Origin: Bradyrhizobium forestalis
GTDB lineage: Bacteria > Pseudomonadota > Alphaproteobacteria > Rhizobiales > Xanthobacteraceae
DNA: 58,148 nt
Reading direction: 5' to 3'
Assembly (NCBI RefSeq): GCF_002795245.1
Contig: NZ_PGVG01000045.1
Coordinates: forward strand, 1-58,148
Shown: one piece after another, positions 6,665 through 16,046 of the stretch
How the letters are laid out: the number at the start of each line of letters is the position of its first letter
How positions within the stretch are numbered: position 1 is the stretch's first letter
Notes under the pieces: model-generated
What the model was told of the DNA's origin: nothing
Database searches by the model: none
What the model saw: only the letters and a program-made list of their open reading frames with translations
Program-made: the position numbers and the translations under genes

Positions 6665-7762
6665 CTACGTATTAAACCTGAAATGCATCACGTCGCCGTC
6701 GGCGACGACGTATTCCTTGCCTTCGAGGCGGAGCTTGCCGGCATCGCGGGCGCCGGCTTCGCCGCCGAGCGCGACGTAATCATCATACGCAATCGTCTCG
6801 GCGCGAATAAAACCCTTCTCGAAATCGGTGTGGATCACGCCGGCGGCCGCCGGCGCCTTGGTGCCGCGATGGATGGTCCAGGCGCGCGCTTCCTTCGGGC
6901 CCACGGTGAAGTAGGTGATGAGGTCGAGAAGCCGGTAGCCGGCGCGGATCAGGCGATCGAGGCCGGCTTCTTCGAGGCCCAGGGTCTCCAGGAAATCCGT
7001 GCGCTCTTCACGCGAGATCGTCGCGATCTCGGACTCGATCTTGGCGGAGATGACGACAGCGATCGCGCCCTCCTTCGCAGCCTGCTCCTCGACCGCCCTA
7101 GAGAAGGCATTACCGGTGGCCGCGGAGCCCTCTTCGACGTTGCAGACATAGAGCACCGGCTTCGATGACAGGAGGCCGAGCATCGAGAAAGCGCGCTCTT
7201 CCTCCGCCTTGCGCTCGACGAGGCGCGCGGGCTTGCCCTCGCGCAGCAGCACCAAAGTGCGGTTGACGAGGTCGAGCTGCTCCTTGGCGTCCTTGTCGTT
7301 GCCCTTGGCCTTCTTGGTGAGGTTGTCGACGCGCTTCTCGAGGCTGTCGAGGTCGGCGAGCATCAGCTCGGTCTCGATGGTCTCGATGTCGGCGAGCGGG
7401 GCGATCTTGCCTTCGACATGGGTGATGTCGGAGTCCTCGAAGCAGCGCACGACATGCGCGATGGCGTCGACCTCGCGGATGTTGGCGAGGAACTGGTTAC
7501 CGAGGCCTTCGCCCTTGGAGGCGCCGCGCACGAGGCCCGCGATATCGACGAAGGTCAGCCGGGTCGGAATGATCTGACCCGACTTGGCGACGGCGGCGAG
7601 CTTCTCCAGGCGCGGATCCGGCACGGCGACCTCGCCGACATTCGGCTCGATGGTGCAGAACGGATAGTTCGCGGCTTGCGCCGCGGCCGTCTCGGTCAGC
7701 GCATTGAACAAGGTCGACTTGCCGACATTGGGCAATCCGACGATCCCGCATTTAAATCCCAC
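6665..7762 (-). CDS. ychF: Redox-regulated ATPase YchF (Obg-like GTPase family)
   Basis: A 365-residue protein. It has the Walker A GLPNVGKS near the N-terminus, a DIAGLV G3 motif, then a coiled coil and a C-terminal TGS domain ending GDVMHFRFNT, as in YchF/OLA1. Length matches the E. coli protein (363). YchF binds ribosomes and hydrolyses ATP. I take the GTG at 7762 as the start: it is five bases past the stop of pth and starts GFKCGIVGLPNVGK, the normal N-terminus. The pth-ychF pairing is widely conserved, both acting around translation. Confidence 0.95.
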   Translation of the reverse strand: MGFKCGIVGLPNVGKSTLFNALTETAAAQAANYPFCTIEPNVGEVAVPDPRLEKLAAVAKSGQIIPTRLTFVDIAGLVRGASKGEGLGNQFLANIREVDAIAHVVRCFEDSDITHVEGKIAPLADIETIETELMLADLDSLEKRVDNLTKKAKGNDKDAKEQLDLVNRTLVLLREGKPARLVERKAEEERAFSMLGLLSSKPVLYVCNVEEGSAATGNAFSRAVEEQAAKEGAIAVVISAKIESEIATISREERTDFLETLGLEEAGLDRLIRAGYRLLDLITYFTVGPKEARAWTIHRGTKAPAAAGVIHTDFEKGFIRAETIAYDDYVALGGEAGARDAGKLRLEGKEYVVADGDVMHFRFNT

Positions 7763-7767
7763 GAGCG

Positions 7768-8373
7768 TTATTCCTTGCCGTTCTCGTCCTTGGTCAAAAA
7801 TCCCTTCGCCTGCATGGCGAGATGCACCCTGTTGGCGAAAGTCGCGTCCGTGCCTTTGGCAAGCAGCGCGGCGTGCTCGGCGACCGCGTCGCAGAGCGTC
7901 GCCACCCATTCGTTGTCGGCCTTGGCGAAGTCCGACAGCACATGGCCGTGCACCAGCTCCTTGACGCCGGGATGACCGATGCCGAGCCGCACCCGGCGAT
8001 AGTCGTTGCCGATATGGGCCGAGATGGAGCGCAGGCCGTTGTGGCCGGCGATGCCGCCGCCGATCTTCACCCGCACCTTGCCCGGCAGCAGCTCGAGCTC
8101 GTCATGGAACACGGTGACGTCGCCTTCGGCGATCTTGAAGAATCCTGCCGCTTCCTGAACGCTGCGGCCGGACTCGTTCATGTAGGTCATGGGCTTGAGC
8201 AGGATCACGCGCTCAGTGCCCAGCGAGCCCTCGGAGGTCTCGCCCTGAAAGCGACGGCGCCATGGCGCAAAGCCATGACGCCGCGCGATCTCGTCGACGG
8301 CCATGAAGCCGATATTGTGCCGGTTACGTGCGTATTTCGCGCCGGGATTGCCGAGCCCAACAAAGAGTCGCAT
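7768..8373 (-). CDS. pth: Peptidyl-tRNA hydrolase
   Basis: A 201-residue enzyme that releases peptides from peptidyl-tRNA dropped by ribosomes. Expected catalytic and binding residues are all present: N9, H19 (NRHNIGF), N66 (TYMNESG), D91 (FHDELEL) and H111/N112 (GIAGHNGLRS). It sits between rplY and ychF on the same strand, with 58 bp to rplY and 5 bp to ychF, so the three probably form one translation-related operon. Confidence 0.97.
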   Translation of the reverse strand: MRLFVGLGNPGAKYARNRHNIGFMAVDEIARRHGFAPWRRRFQGETSEGSLGTERVILLKPMTYMNESGRSVQEAAGFFKIAEGDVTVFHDELELLPGKVRVKIGGGIAGHNGLRSISAHIGNDYRRVRLGIGHPGVKELVHGHVLSDFAKADNEWVATLCDAVAEHAALLAKGTDATFANRVHLAMQAKGFLTKDENGKE

Positions 8374-8431
8374 GACGCGGCGCGCCCCTCGCTCGGCGCG
8401 CGATCAAGGACCGCGCGCCAGCTTTGAGAGA

Positions 8432-9151
8432 TTACTTCTTCTTGTCGCCGCCAGCGGGAGCCTTGGCAGCCGCCGCCGGAGCAGCAGCAGCCGGAGCAGC
8501 CGCACCAGCCGCCGGAGCAGCCGCTGCGCCCGGAGCAGCGCCACCGGCAGCCGCCGCAGCTGCGGCCTTCTGCTCTTCGGCGTAGCCGGACGGCGGGACG
8601 ATGGTGACGAGCGTCGCGTCCTCGCGGGTCAGCGCCTTCACGCCAGCCGGCAGCTTGACGTCCGACAGATGCAGCGAGTGACCGATTTCGAGCGAGCCGA
8701 CATCGGCCTCGATGTACTGCGGAATGCTCTCGACGCCGCATTCGAGGTCGATGGCGTGGGCGACGATGTTGACGGTGCCGCCGCGCTTCACGCCGGGCGA
8801 GCCTTCCGCCTTCACGACGTGCAAGGGCACACTGATGCGGATGGTGGCGCCTTCGCCGAGCCGCATGAAGTCGACATGGATCGGGAAGTCCTTGACCGGA
8901 TCGAGGTGGTAGTCGCGCGGAATCACGCGGTGCTTCTTGCCCTCGAGATCGATGTCGACCAGCGTGGTCAGGAACCGGCCGGCGAGGATGCGCTGGCGCA
9001 GTTCACGATCTTCGATCGAGATCGTGACGGGGGGCTGGTTGTTGCCATAGATCACTCCGGGCACTCTCCCGGCGCGACGCTCAGCCCGGGCGGCCCCCTT
9101 GCCGCTCTTCGGACGTGCGGTCGCCTTCAATTCCTTGACGGTCGTCGCCAT
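8432..9151 (-). CDS. rplY: 50S ribosomal protein L25 (Ctc/TL5 long form)
   Basis: A 239-residue protein. The N-terminal 5S-rRNA-binding L25 beta-barrel covers about residues 5-95 (VPGVIYG, DFMRLGEG) and a C-terminal TL5/Ctc-type beta domain about 96-185. The last 50 residues are an Ala/Pro/Gly-rich low-complexity tail ending GGDKKK. Start: the ATG at 9151 has AAGGACTT in front; the frame runs eight codons further but lacks a site. It binds 5S rRNA in the 50S subunit and is first gene of the rplY-pth-ychF unit. Confidence 0.95.
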   Translation of the reverse strand: MATTVKELKATARPKSGKGAARAERRAGRVPGVIYGNNQPPVTISIEDRELRQRILAGRFLTTLVDIDLEGKKHRVIPRDYHLDPVKDFPIHVDFMRLGEGATIRISVPLHVVKAEGSPGVKRGGTVNIVAHAIDLECGVESIPQYIEADVGSLEIGHSLHLSDVKLPAGVKALTREDATLVTIVPPSGYAEEQKAAAAAAAGGAAPGAAAAPAAGAAAPAAAAPAAAAKAPAGGDKKK

Positions 9152-9300
9152 GTCGTTAAGTCCTTGTTTTTGCAAAAGTTAATGGGCCGCAGCGCGGCCC
9201 ATGGCATGGTCCGCAGCAGGCCTCCAGGGGTGCGGGGGCCGCGGACGTGGCGGGCTTTTACCCGGAAGATGCGGAAATGACAAGGAGAATGGGCTGCCAC

Positions 9301-9436
9301 CCTCCCCTGGAGGGGGAGGGTCGATCGCGCAAGCGCGAGCGGGGTGGGGTGACAGTCCCTCCATTGAGGCGGTGCCCGAGTGGAGAGATCACCCCACCCC
9401 GGCGCTGCGCGCCGACCCTCCCCTCCAGGGGAGGGT
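9301..9436. repeat. Large composite inverted repeat (CCCTCCCC variant), copy 2
   Basis: The ends are CCTCCCCTGGAGGGGGAGGG and CCCTCCCCTCCAGGGGAGGG. The variable inner palindromes are TCGCGCAAGCGCGA and GGCGCTGCGCGCC, each flanked by GGGGTGGGG or CACCCCACCCC blocks. The architecture is the same as the 4924 and 24818 copies, but the arm sequences differ. It occupies the gap between the UbiK-like gene and rplY. Confidence 0.75.
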
Positions 9437-9448
9437 AAGGACGCGTGC

Positions 9449-9709
9449 CTACGTCGGCGTGCCGCCGAGCTTCGCCTCCAGCGCAGCAATCCGCGCCTTC
9501 AGGGCCTCGTTCTCCTCGCGCGCCAGGCGGGCCATGTCCTTGACCGCCTCGAACTCCTCGCGCTTGACGAGGTCCATGTCGCGCAGGAATTTTTCGGCCT
9601 GGCTGCGCATCACCGTGTCGAACTCGCGCTTGACGCCCTGGGCCGCACCGGCGGCGTCGTTCATCAGGCGGCCGATCTCGTCGAAAAACCGGTTGCTGGT
9701 CTGGGTCAT
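9449..9709 (-). CDS. UbiK-like accessory factor (BMFP domain)
   Basis: An 86-residue coiled-coil protein. An N-terminal amphipathic helix (FFDEIGRLMNDAAGAAQGVK) is followed by a long C-terminal coiled coil with EEFEAVKDMARLAREENEAL. This is the BMFP/UbiK layout; UbiK in E. coli trimerises and supports aerobic ubiquinone synthesis. The C-terminal AALEAKLG tail is typical. The ATG at 9709 is used; the longer frame to 9829 has no family match. It diverges from lgt. Direct evidence for a ubiquinone role here is lacking. Confidence 0.85.
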   Translation of the reverse strand: MTQTSNRFFDEIGRLMNDAAGAAQGVKREFDTVMRSQAEKFLRDMDLVKREEFEAVKDMARLAREENEALKARIAALEAKLGGTPT

Positions 9710-9903
9710 GGCGGCCTCCGATAAACTTTGCGCGAACTCGCGAAAGACAATGGCAATCCGAGCGGGCCGGTTCAAGGGCGAAGCGGCGGTATCCTTGTCA
9801 TGAACCGGTTTCCTTGCAATCGTATTCAACGTCCCTGCATAAGAATCACAGGGCGTCCGCCGGCGCTCGACCGCCGCGATTTCGCTTGGACATAGAAGGC
9901 GCG

Positions 9904-10749
9904 ATGCCCTTTCTGCTGATCGACTTTCCCGCCTTCAAGCCGATCGCGATCGAGATCGGCCCCTTCGCGATCCGCTGGTATGCGCTGGCCTATATCTGCG
10001 GCATCGTGTTCGGCTGGCTCTATGCGCGCTCGCTGCTGAAGAACGAGCGCCTGTGGGGCGGACCGGCGCCGATCTCGCTGGTGCAGGTCGACGACTTCAT
10101 CCTGTGGGTCACGCTCGGCATCATCCTCGGCGGCCGCACCGGCTACGTGCTGTTCTACAATCTGCCGTTCTTCATCGATCATCCCGCCGCGATCTTCCGA
10201 TTGTGGGAAGGCGGCATGTCGTTCCATGGCGGCTTCCTCGGCTGCGTCGTCGCGGTGATGTGGTTTGCCTATCGGGGCGGCATCTCGATCCTGTCGCTCG
10301 GCGACATCACCACCGCGGTCGCCCCGGTCGGGCTCTTGCTCGGGCGGATCGCCAATTTCATCAACGGCGAATTGTGGGGCCGTGCCACGGACCCGAGCCT
10401 GCCGTGGGCGATGATCTTCCCCAACGATCCGACACAGCTGCCGCGCCATCCGAGCCAACTTTATGAAGCGGGCATGGAAGGCATCCTGCTGTTCACCGTG
10501 CTCGCGATCATGATCCGCTTCGGCGCCTTGAGGCGCCCCGGCATGATCCTCGGCGCCTTCATCCTGATCTATGGGCTGACCCGGATCGCCGGCGAGCATT
10601 TCCGCGAGCCGGACGCGCAGCTCGGTTTCCTCTGGGGCGGATTAACCATGGGCATGCTGTTGTCGATCCCGATGCTTATCGTCGGCGCCATGCTTATTGT
10701 ATGGGCTGTCAGGCGCGGTGCGCCGAAGCCCGTCCAGGCCGTTCGTTAA
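9904..10749 (+). CDS. lgt: Prolipoprotein diacylglyceryl transferase
   Basis: A 281-residue inner-membrane enzyme with about seven transmembrane segments. Key family motifs are present: the essential His in MSFHGGFLG, and GRIANFINGELWGR, the Lgt signature with catalytic Arg/Asn/Glu; HPSQLYEA is also conserved. It transfers diacylglycerol from phosphatidylglycerol to the lipobox Cys of prolipoproteins. Start ATG at 9904 (MPFLLIDFPAF). The SAM-methyltransferase gene begins 21 bp downstream and pgeF overlaps that, giving a three-gene operon. lspA, the next step in lipoprotein maturation, is at 43747. Confidence 0.96.
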   Translation: MPFLLIDFPAFKPIAIEIGPFAIRWYALAYICGIVFGWLYARSLLKNERLWGGPAPISLVQVDDFILWVTLGIILGGRTGYVLFYNLPFFIDHPAAIFRLWEGGMSFHGGFLGCVVAVMWFAYRGGISILSLGDITTAVAPVGLLLGRIANFINGELWGRATDPSLPWAMIFPNDPTQLPRHPSQLYEAGMEGILLFTVLAIMIRFGALRRPGMILGAFILIYGLTRIAGEHFREPDAQLGFLWGGLTMGMLLSIPMLIVGAMLIVWAVRRGAPKPVQAVR

Positions 10750-10770
10750 TTCATTTCGAGAAAGCACGCC

Positions 10771-11889
10771 GTGACCGACCAGCCGCTCCTCAACGAGATC
10801 AAGGCGCTGATCAAGTCCTCAGGCCCCATGCCGGTCTGGCGGTACATGGAACTGTGCCTGATGCACCCGCGCTACGGCTATTACGTCTCGCGCGATCCCT
10901 TGGGGCGTGAGGGCGACTTCACCACCGCGCCCGAGGTCAGCCAGATGTTCGGCGAGCTCTTGGGCCTATGGACCGCCTCGGTCTGGAAGCAGATGGGCTC
11001 GCCGCAATTTTTGCGGCTGATCGAGCTCGGCCCCGGCCGCGGCACCATGATGGCCGATGCGCTGCGCGCATTGCGCGTGCTGCCGCCGCTCTACCAGGCG
11101 CTCCACATCCACATGGTCGAGGTCAATCCGGTCCTGCGTGAACGGCAGAGCGCGACGCTCGCCAACGTGCGCAACATCGCCTGGCACGACAGCATCGATG
11201 AGGTGCCGGAAGGCCCGAGCATCATCCTCGCCAACGAATTTTTCGACGTGCTGCCGATCCATCAGATGATCCGCCACGAGAACGGCTGGCACGAGCGCGT
11301 CATCGAGATCGATCCCAACGGAAGGCTTCAGTTCGGCGCCGCGCCGGAGCCGACGCCGCGCTTCGACGTGCTGCTGCCGCCCTTGGTGCGCGCAGCTCCG
11401 GTCGGCGCCGTGTTCGAATGGCGACCCGACGGCGAAATCATGAAGCTTGCCACGCGCGTGCGCGACCAGGACGGCGCGGCGCTGATCATCGACTACGGCC
11501 ATCTGCGCAGCGATGCCGGCGACACCTTTCAGGCCATCGCGCGCCACACCTTCGCCGATCCCTTGAAGGCGCCGGGCCAGGCCGACGTCACCGCTCATGT
11601 GGACTTCCAGGCGCTGGCGCGTGCGGCCGAGGATGTCGGCGCCCGCGTGCATGGCCCGGTGACGCAAGGCGACTTCCTCAAGCGTATCGGCATCGACACC
11701 CGCGCCGCCGCGTTGATGCAGAAGGCGGCGCCGGAGGTGGCCACCGACATTTCGGTCGCGCTCAAGCGCCTGACCGATACCGGGCGCGGCGGCATGGGCT
11801 CGATGTTCAAGGTGCTCGGCATCTCCGAGCCCCGGCTATCAGGCCTTGCCGGCCTCAGCGATCTCGAACAGGCAGGAGAGGCCTCATGA
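10771..11889 (+). CDS. SAM-dependent methyltransferase, NDUFAF7/MidA (DUF185) family
   Basis: A 372-residue class I methyltransferase. Conserved features are the N-terminal MPVWRYMELCLMHPRYGYY, the SAM-binding LIELGPGRGTMMAD (about residues 89-102), and EFFDVLPIHQ. The family contains mitochondrial NDUFAF7, which methylates an arginine of complex I subunit NDUFS2. A role on the bacterial homologue is plausible but not shown by the sequence. It starts with GTG at 10771. Its stop overlaps the pgeF start by four bases (ATGA). Confidence 0.9.
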   Translation: MTDQPLLNEIKALIKSSGPMPVWRYMELCLMHPRYGYYVSRDPLGREGDFTTAPEVSQMFGELLGLWTASVWKQMGSPQFLRLIELGPGRGTMMADALRALRVLPPLYQALHIHMVEVNPVLRERQSATLANVRNIAWHDSIDEVPEGPSIILANEFFDVLPIHQMIRHENGWHERVIEIDPNGRLQFGAAPEPTPRFDVLLPPLVRAAPVGAVFEWRPDGEIMKLATRVRDQDGAALIIDYGHLRSDAGDTFQAIARHTFADPLKAPGQADVTAHVDFQALARAAEDVGARVHGPVTQGDFLKRIGIDTRAAALMQKAAPEVATDISVALKRLTDTGRGGMGSMFKVLGISEPRLSGLAGLSDLEQAGEAS

Positions 11890-12653
11890 CGCTTGCTTCG
11901 TCGCTGCTGTCGGCCGTGCCCGGCCTGCGCCATGCCTTCTTCACCCGCGAGGGCGGCGTCTCCGGCGGCATCTATTCCGCGCTGAACGGCGGGCTCGGCT
12001 CCAACGACGATCAGACCCTGGTCGCCGAGAACCGGCGGCGCATGGCCGAACATGTCGGCGTCGCACCCGAACGCTTCCTCAGCCTGCACCAGATTCATTC
12101 GCCCGACGCGCTCATTGCCGAATTGCCGTGGCCGAGCGGACCGCGGCCGAAGGGCGACGCGCTGGTGACGAAGACGCCGGGCATCGCACTCGGCGTCTCC
12201 ACCGCCGATTGCGGACCGGTGCTATTCGTCGATCCCAATGCGCGCGTGATCGGCGGCGCACATGCCGGCTGGAAGGGCGCACTGACCGGCGTGCTGGAAG
12301 CGACGATCTCGGCGATGGAGAAGCTCGGTGCCACGCGCGGTGGCATCATCGCCGCGATCGGCCCGCTGATCCGCCAGGACAGCTACGAGGTCGGCAACGA
12401 GTTCGTTGCGCGCTTCATCGAGGCGGATGCGGACAACGCGGTGTTCTTCATCCCCTCCGTGCGCGAGGGCCACGCGATGTTCGACCTCGCCGGCTTCATC
12501 CGCAAGCGGCTGGAAGCCGCGGGCATCCTGATGATCGACGATCTCGGCCTCGACACCTACGCCGACGAGCGCTTCTTCAGCTATCGCCGCTCGGTGCATC
12601 GCAAGGAGCCGGATTACGGCCGGCACGTTCACGCCATCGCGCTGGAGGGGTGA
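11886..12653 (+). CDS. pgeF: Peptidoglycan editing factor PgeF (YfiH/laccase-domain family)
   Basis: A 255-residue DUF152/multicopper-polyphenol-oxidase-fold protein. The metal-site residues are visible: LHQIHS (His), STADCGPVLF (Cys) and GGAHAGWKG (His). The N-terminal HAFFTREGGVSGG is diagnostic. PgeF removes L-Ser wrongly incorporated in place of L-Ala in peptidoglycan precursors; family members have also been described as purine nucleoside phosphorylases/FAMIN-like. It overlaps the methyltransferase gene by ATGA and ends the lgt operon. Confidence 0.92.
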   Translation: MTLASSLLSAVPGLRHAFFTREGGVSGGIYSALNGGLGSNDDQTLVAENRRRMAEHVGVAPERFLSLHQIHSPDALIAELPWPSGPRPKGDALVTKTPGIALGVSTADCGPVLFVDPNARVIGGAHAGWKGALTGVLEATISAMEKLGATRGGIIAAIGPLIRQDSYEVGNEFVARFIEADADNAVFFIPSVREGHAMFDLAGFIRKRLEAAGILMIDDLGLDTYADERFFSYRRSVHRKEPDYGRHVHAIALEG

Positions 12654-12670
12654 ACACACAGGCAACACGC

Positions 12671-12840
12671 CGTCATTCCGGGGCTCGCGAAGCGAGAACC
12701 CGGAATCCATCGTGCAGCAATTCACGCGGCGAGATGGATTCCGGGCTCGCGCCATCCAAGTCGGCTGTTGCCGACTTGGCTCCTCCAAATCTACCGAACT
12801 CGGGTAAACCCGAGTTCGGGTGGCGCGCCCCGGAATGACA
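12671..12840. repeat. Expanded palindromic repeat (CATTCCGGGG family) with nested hairpins
   Basis: The outer ends CGTCATTCCGGGG and CGCCCCGGAATGACA enclose two units. The second unit carries two extra perfect palindromes: CCAAGTCGGC/GCCGACTTGG and GAACTCGGGT/ACCCGAGTTC. It fills the gap after pgeF and may also stop transcription structurally. Confidence 0.75.
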
Positions 12841-12901
12841 GTATGTTTGTGGCGCGCCCGCCCTAGACCTTAATCGATTTTAACGATATCGCTGCCCTCC
12901 A

Positions 12902-13525
12902 ATGAGGGAAGCGTCATCTTTTCTGCGCCGCGCGGGCTCGCGCGTGCTGGCGGTCATGCTGCTGGCGGGCGCGACCGCGCTTGGCGGCTGCGCCGGCGGT
13001 GGTGGCAGCGCCGCCAACTCCTATGCGATGGCGCCGAGCAGCGGCGCGACGGTGGCCTTCGAATCGATCGACGGGCCGCCGCCGCAGGTGTTCGACCGCA
13101 TGGTCGGCGTGCTCGACAGCGAATCCAAGCTGCGCAGCCTGTCCGTCGTCTCCCGCGAAGGCGCGGCCGCCTACCGCGTGCGCAGCTATCTCTCCGCCCA
13201 GGTGGTGCGCGGCAAGACCGTCATCGCCTGGGTCTGGGACGTCTACGACGCCAACCAGCAGCGGGCGCTGCGCCTCTCCGGCGAGGAACCGACCTCGGCC
13301 AAGGGCGGCCGCGACGCGACACGTGATGCTTGGGCGGCCGCCGACGACCTCGTGCTGCGGAAGATCGCCCAGGCCGGATTCAGCGGACTTTCCAACATGA
13401 TCAACGGAACGCCGGATGCCCCGGGCGCGGCTCCAGCGTTGCGGGGACCGGCGGTGGCAAACGTCGTCAAGGGGGCCCCAGTGCCGGACATGCCGACCTC
13501 AGCCCTCGGCTATGCCGAACGATAA
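12902..13525 (+). CDS. Putative lipoprotein, function unknown
   Basis: A 207-residue protein with a classic lipobox, LGGC at residues 27-30, after a charged n-region and hydrophobic core; the acylated Cys would be C30. A Gly/Ser-rich linker precedes a globular domain of about residues 45-165 (VFDRMVGVLDSESKLRSLSV). Residue +2 after the Cys is Ala, not Asp, so outer-membrane sorting is expected by the general rule. The tail is Pro/Ala-rich. I do not recognise a named family. It is preceded by TTTTAACGATAT, a possible promoter element. Confidence 0.8.
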   Translation: MREASSFLRRAGSRVLAVMLLAGATALGGCAGGGGSAANSYAMAPSSGATVAFESIDGPPPQVFDRMVGVLDSESKLRSLSVVSREGAAAYRVRSYLSAQVVRGKTVIAWVWDVYDANQQRALRLSGEEPTSAKGGRDATRDAWAAADDLVLRKIAQAGFSGLSNMINGTPDAPGAAPALRGPAVANVVKGAPVPDMPTSALGYAER

Positions 13526-13719
13526 CCCCCGCTAAACCACGGCCTCAAGTTGCGACCAAGCCGTTGGCCCGACTCAGGATTTTCGAAGGGAAAACGTAGC
13601 ATCCCGGGTTGCCATTTGAGCCCCCGGCCTGATATTTCCTCGCCCGTCGTAACCGTGCTGCCAGTGGGTATTTTCTGATGTTGAACGTCGTATCCAGCAA
13701 AGCGCGGGAGGAAGCGTCC

Positions 13720-14673
<954 letters not shown>

Positions 14674-14676
14674 CAC

Positions 14677-14782
14677 CGTCATTCCGGGGCGGCGCGTCAG
14701 CGCCGAACCCGGAATCCATCTTGCAGCAATCCATGTCGATAAATGGATTCCGGGCTCGCGCTGCGCGCGCCCCGGAATGACC
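14677..14782. repeat. Palindromic repeat (CATTCCGGGG family), two units
   Basis: Begins CGTCATTCCGGGGCGGCGCG and ends CGCCCCGGAATGACC, with a central TGCAGCAATCCA spacer shared with the 12671 copy. It lies between the convergent ends of prs and ribH. Confidence 0.75.
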
Positions 14783-14787
14783 ATTGC

Positions 14788-15348
14788 CTACCCCACGATC
14801 CCCGCCGCGACCTGGCCGCGCAGGCGCTCCAGGCCGTGCAACGTCTCCGCACAGGCGGCCGCGACCTCCACGCCCTTGATCGCAAAATGCTTGCGGAAGA
14901 AGTCGCAGTGCACCTCGGTCTCGTGGAATTGCTGCGGCGTCAGCACGGCCGAGAACACCGGCACCTCGGTGCGGAGCTGCACATCCATCAGCGCCTTGAT
15001 CACGGTGTCGGCGACGAATTCGTGGCGGTAGATACCGCCGTCGACGACGAGACCGGCGGCGACGATCGCGGTGTAGCGCCGCGTCTTGGCCAGGACCTGG
15101 GCGTGCAGCGGGATCTCGAACGACCCCGGCACCTCGAACACGTCGACATGGGTGAGGTGGCGGGCTTCGGCCTCCCTCAGGAAGGCGATGCGGGCCTCCG
15201 CGACCACGTCGCGGTGCCAGCAGGCCTGCACGAAGGCCACCCGCTGCGGCTTTGCGAAGCGCGGATGCTCCGTCGCCGGGGCCTGTGGAACCGGCGGTTG
15301 GGTGGGCTGGGACGTTTCGGTCTGGGGATCTTGCAACATCTGATTCAT
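14788..15348 (-). CDS. ribH: 6,7-dimethyl-8-ribityllumazine synthase, type 2-like
   Basis: A 186-residue lumazine synthase, which condenses the ribityl-aminouracil with dihydroxybutanone phosphate in riboflavin synthesis. Visible motifs: FVQACWHRDVV, DVFEVPGSFEIPLHAQ and VVDGGIYRHEFVADTVI. The HEF in place of the usual HFE-type residues and EVPGSFEIP fit the rhizobial RibH2 lineage. The N-terminal 30 residues are Pro/Thr-rich and likely disordered. The start ATG at 15348 has GAGGAAAG in front. It is a single gene under the FMN riboswitch at 15428-15582, so expression should fall when FMN is plentiful. Confidence 0.93.
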   Translation of the reverse strand: MNQMLQDPQTETSQPTQPPVPQAPATEHPRFAKPQRVAFVQACWHRDVVAEARIAFLREAEARHLTHVDVFEVPGSFEIPLHAQVLAKTRRYTAIVAAGLVVDGGIYRHEFVADTVIKALMDVQLRTEVPVFSAVLTPQQFHETEVHCDFFRKHFAIKGVEVAAACAETLHGLERLRGQVAAGIVG

Positions 15349-15427
15349 GGCTTTCCTCGGTTTAAGGACCAGAATCAGGGCACACGGAACGACAAACAGC
15401 CGCACCTTGCGATGCGTCTGCCACCGA

Positions 15428-15582
15428 CCGTTCTCTTTCATCCGGACTTTGACCGTCGGCTTCGGAGTTGCACCGAATCTGCTGACCCTTCCCTTCGGGA
15501 TAACCCTCACGGAAGGCGCTCGCGGGCTTAGGCCTTTCGACCCTTACCGCCGGTGGGGACTTTCACCCCGCCCTGAGAACAT
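15428..15582 (-). promoter_or_regulatory. FMN riboswitch (RFN element) controlling ribH
   Basis: On the minus strand the conserved RFN blocks appear in order: P1 GTTCTC, AGGGCGGGGTGAAAGTCCC, CACCGGCGGTAA, AGCCCGCGAGCG, GGTCAGCAGATTCGGTG, CGAAGCCGACGGT, AGTCCGGATGAAAGAG and P1' GAGAAC. P1 pairs exactly (15575-15580 with 15430-15435). This matches the FMN aptamer consensus almost throughout. The roughly 80 bases between the aptamer and the ribH ATG are the expression platform; I see no clear terminator, so control may be at translation. Confidence 0.97.
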
Positions 15583-16046
15583 CGGCCGTCCGGAATGAAC
15601 GGCCTGACCGGAAATATGCCGCCGGCGAGCGGTCGCGGCAAGCGCGTTCCGCATGGGCAAAGCGCATGGTCCCATGCCGGGGTTGAGGTCCTCTTGGCGA
15701 TCCGGCCCTCGTGGGACGGAATTTGCGGTGAGCGCCTTTGGGGAATCCGATTCCGGTTTGTTCTCCTCCGCCCGGATCGGGACCCTCGATGTTAAGAATT
15801 GTGGCGGAGATGAGCTGTGGACGAACGAGTCCTGGCTTGTGGACGGACTCGGGACCCCGTTGCGCAGATTCCGCAAATCACATCACTTGATCCGCGACAG
15901 GCCCGCGCTGATCCGAGGGATCGCAAGATTCCGAGGAGATCGCAAAGGCGACTCCGAGGAGACGCCGTAGCGACGTTTAGGGAGCGCGCGCCGGGCCCAA
16001 CCGCGTGCGTATCAAAGACAACAAGAAGGCAAGAGGTCGAGACGGC
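15583..16046. other. Gene-free stretch between the riboswitch and ybjN
   Basis: 464 bases with no convincing gene. The left part should hold the promoter for the riboswitch-ribH transcript and the right part that for ybjN. Short ORFs in both directions have no recognisable similarity and poor codon bias. Imperfect direct repeats such as TGTGGACGAACGAGTC / TGTGGACGGACTCG occur around 15818-15852. Confidence 0.5.

Noticed and set aside
6050..7168. A 372-codon plus-strand frame across the DUF4282 gene and ychF
   Set aside because: It runs antisense to ychF and through an intergenic repeat; it has no recognisable domain.
15818..15852. TGTGGAC repeats resembling DnaA boxes
   Set aside because: They differ from TTATCCACA at key positions, are only two, and the gene context is not an origin region.
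15653..15970. A 105-codon plus-strand ORF in the riboswitch/ybjN gap
   Set aside because: No similarity, poor third-position bias and no ribosome-binding site.
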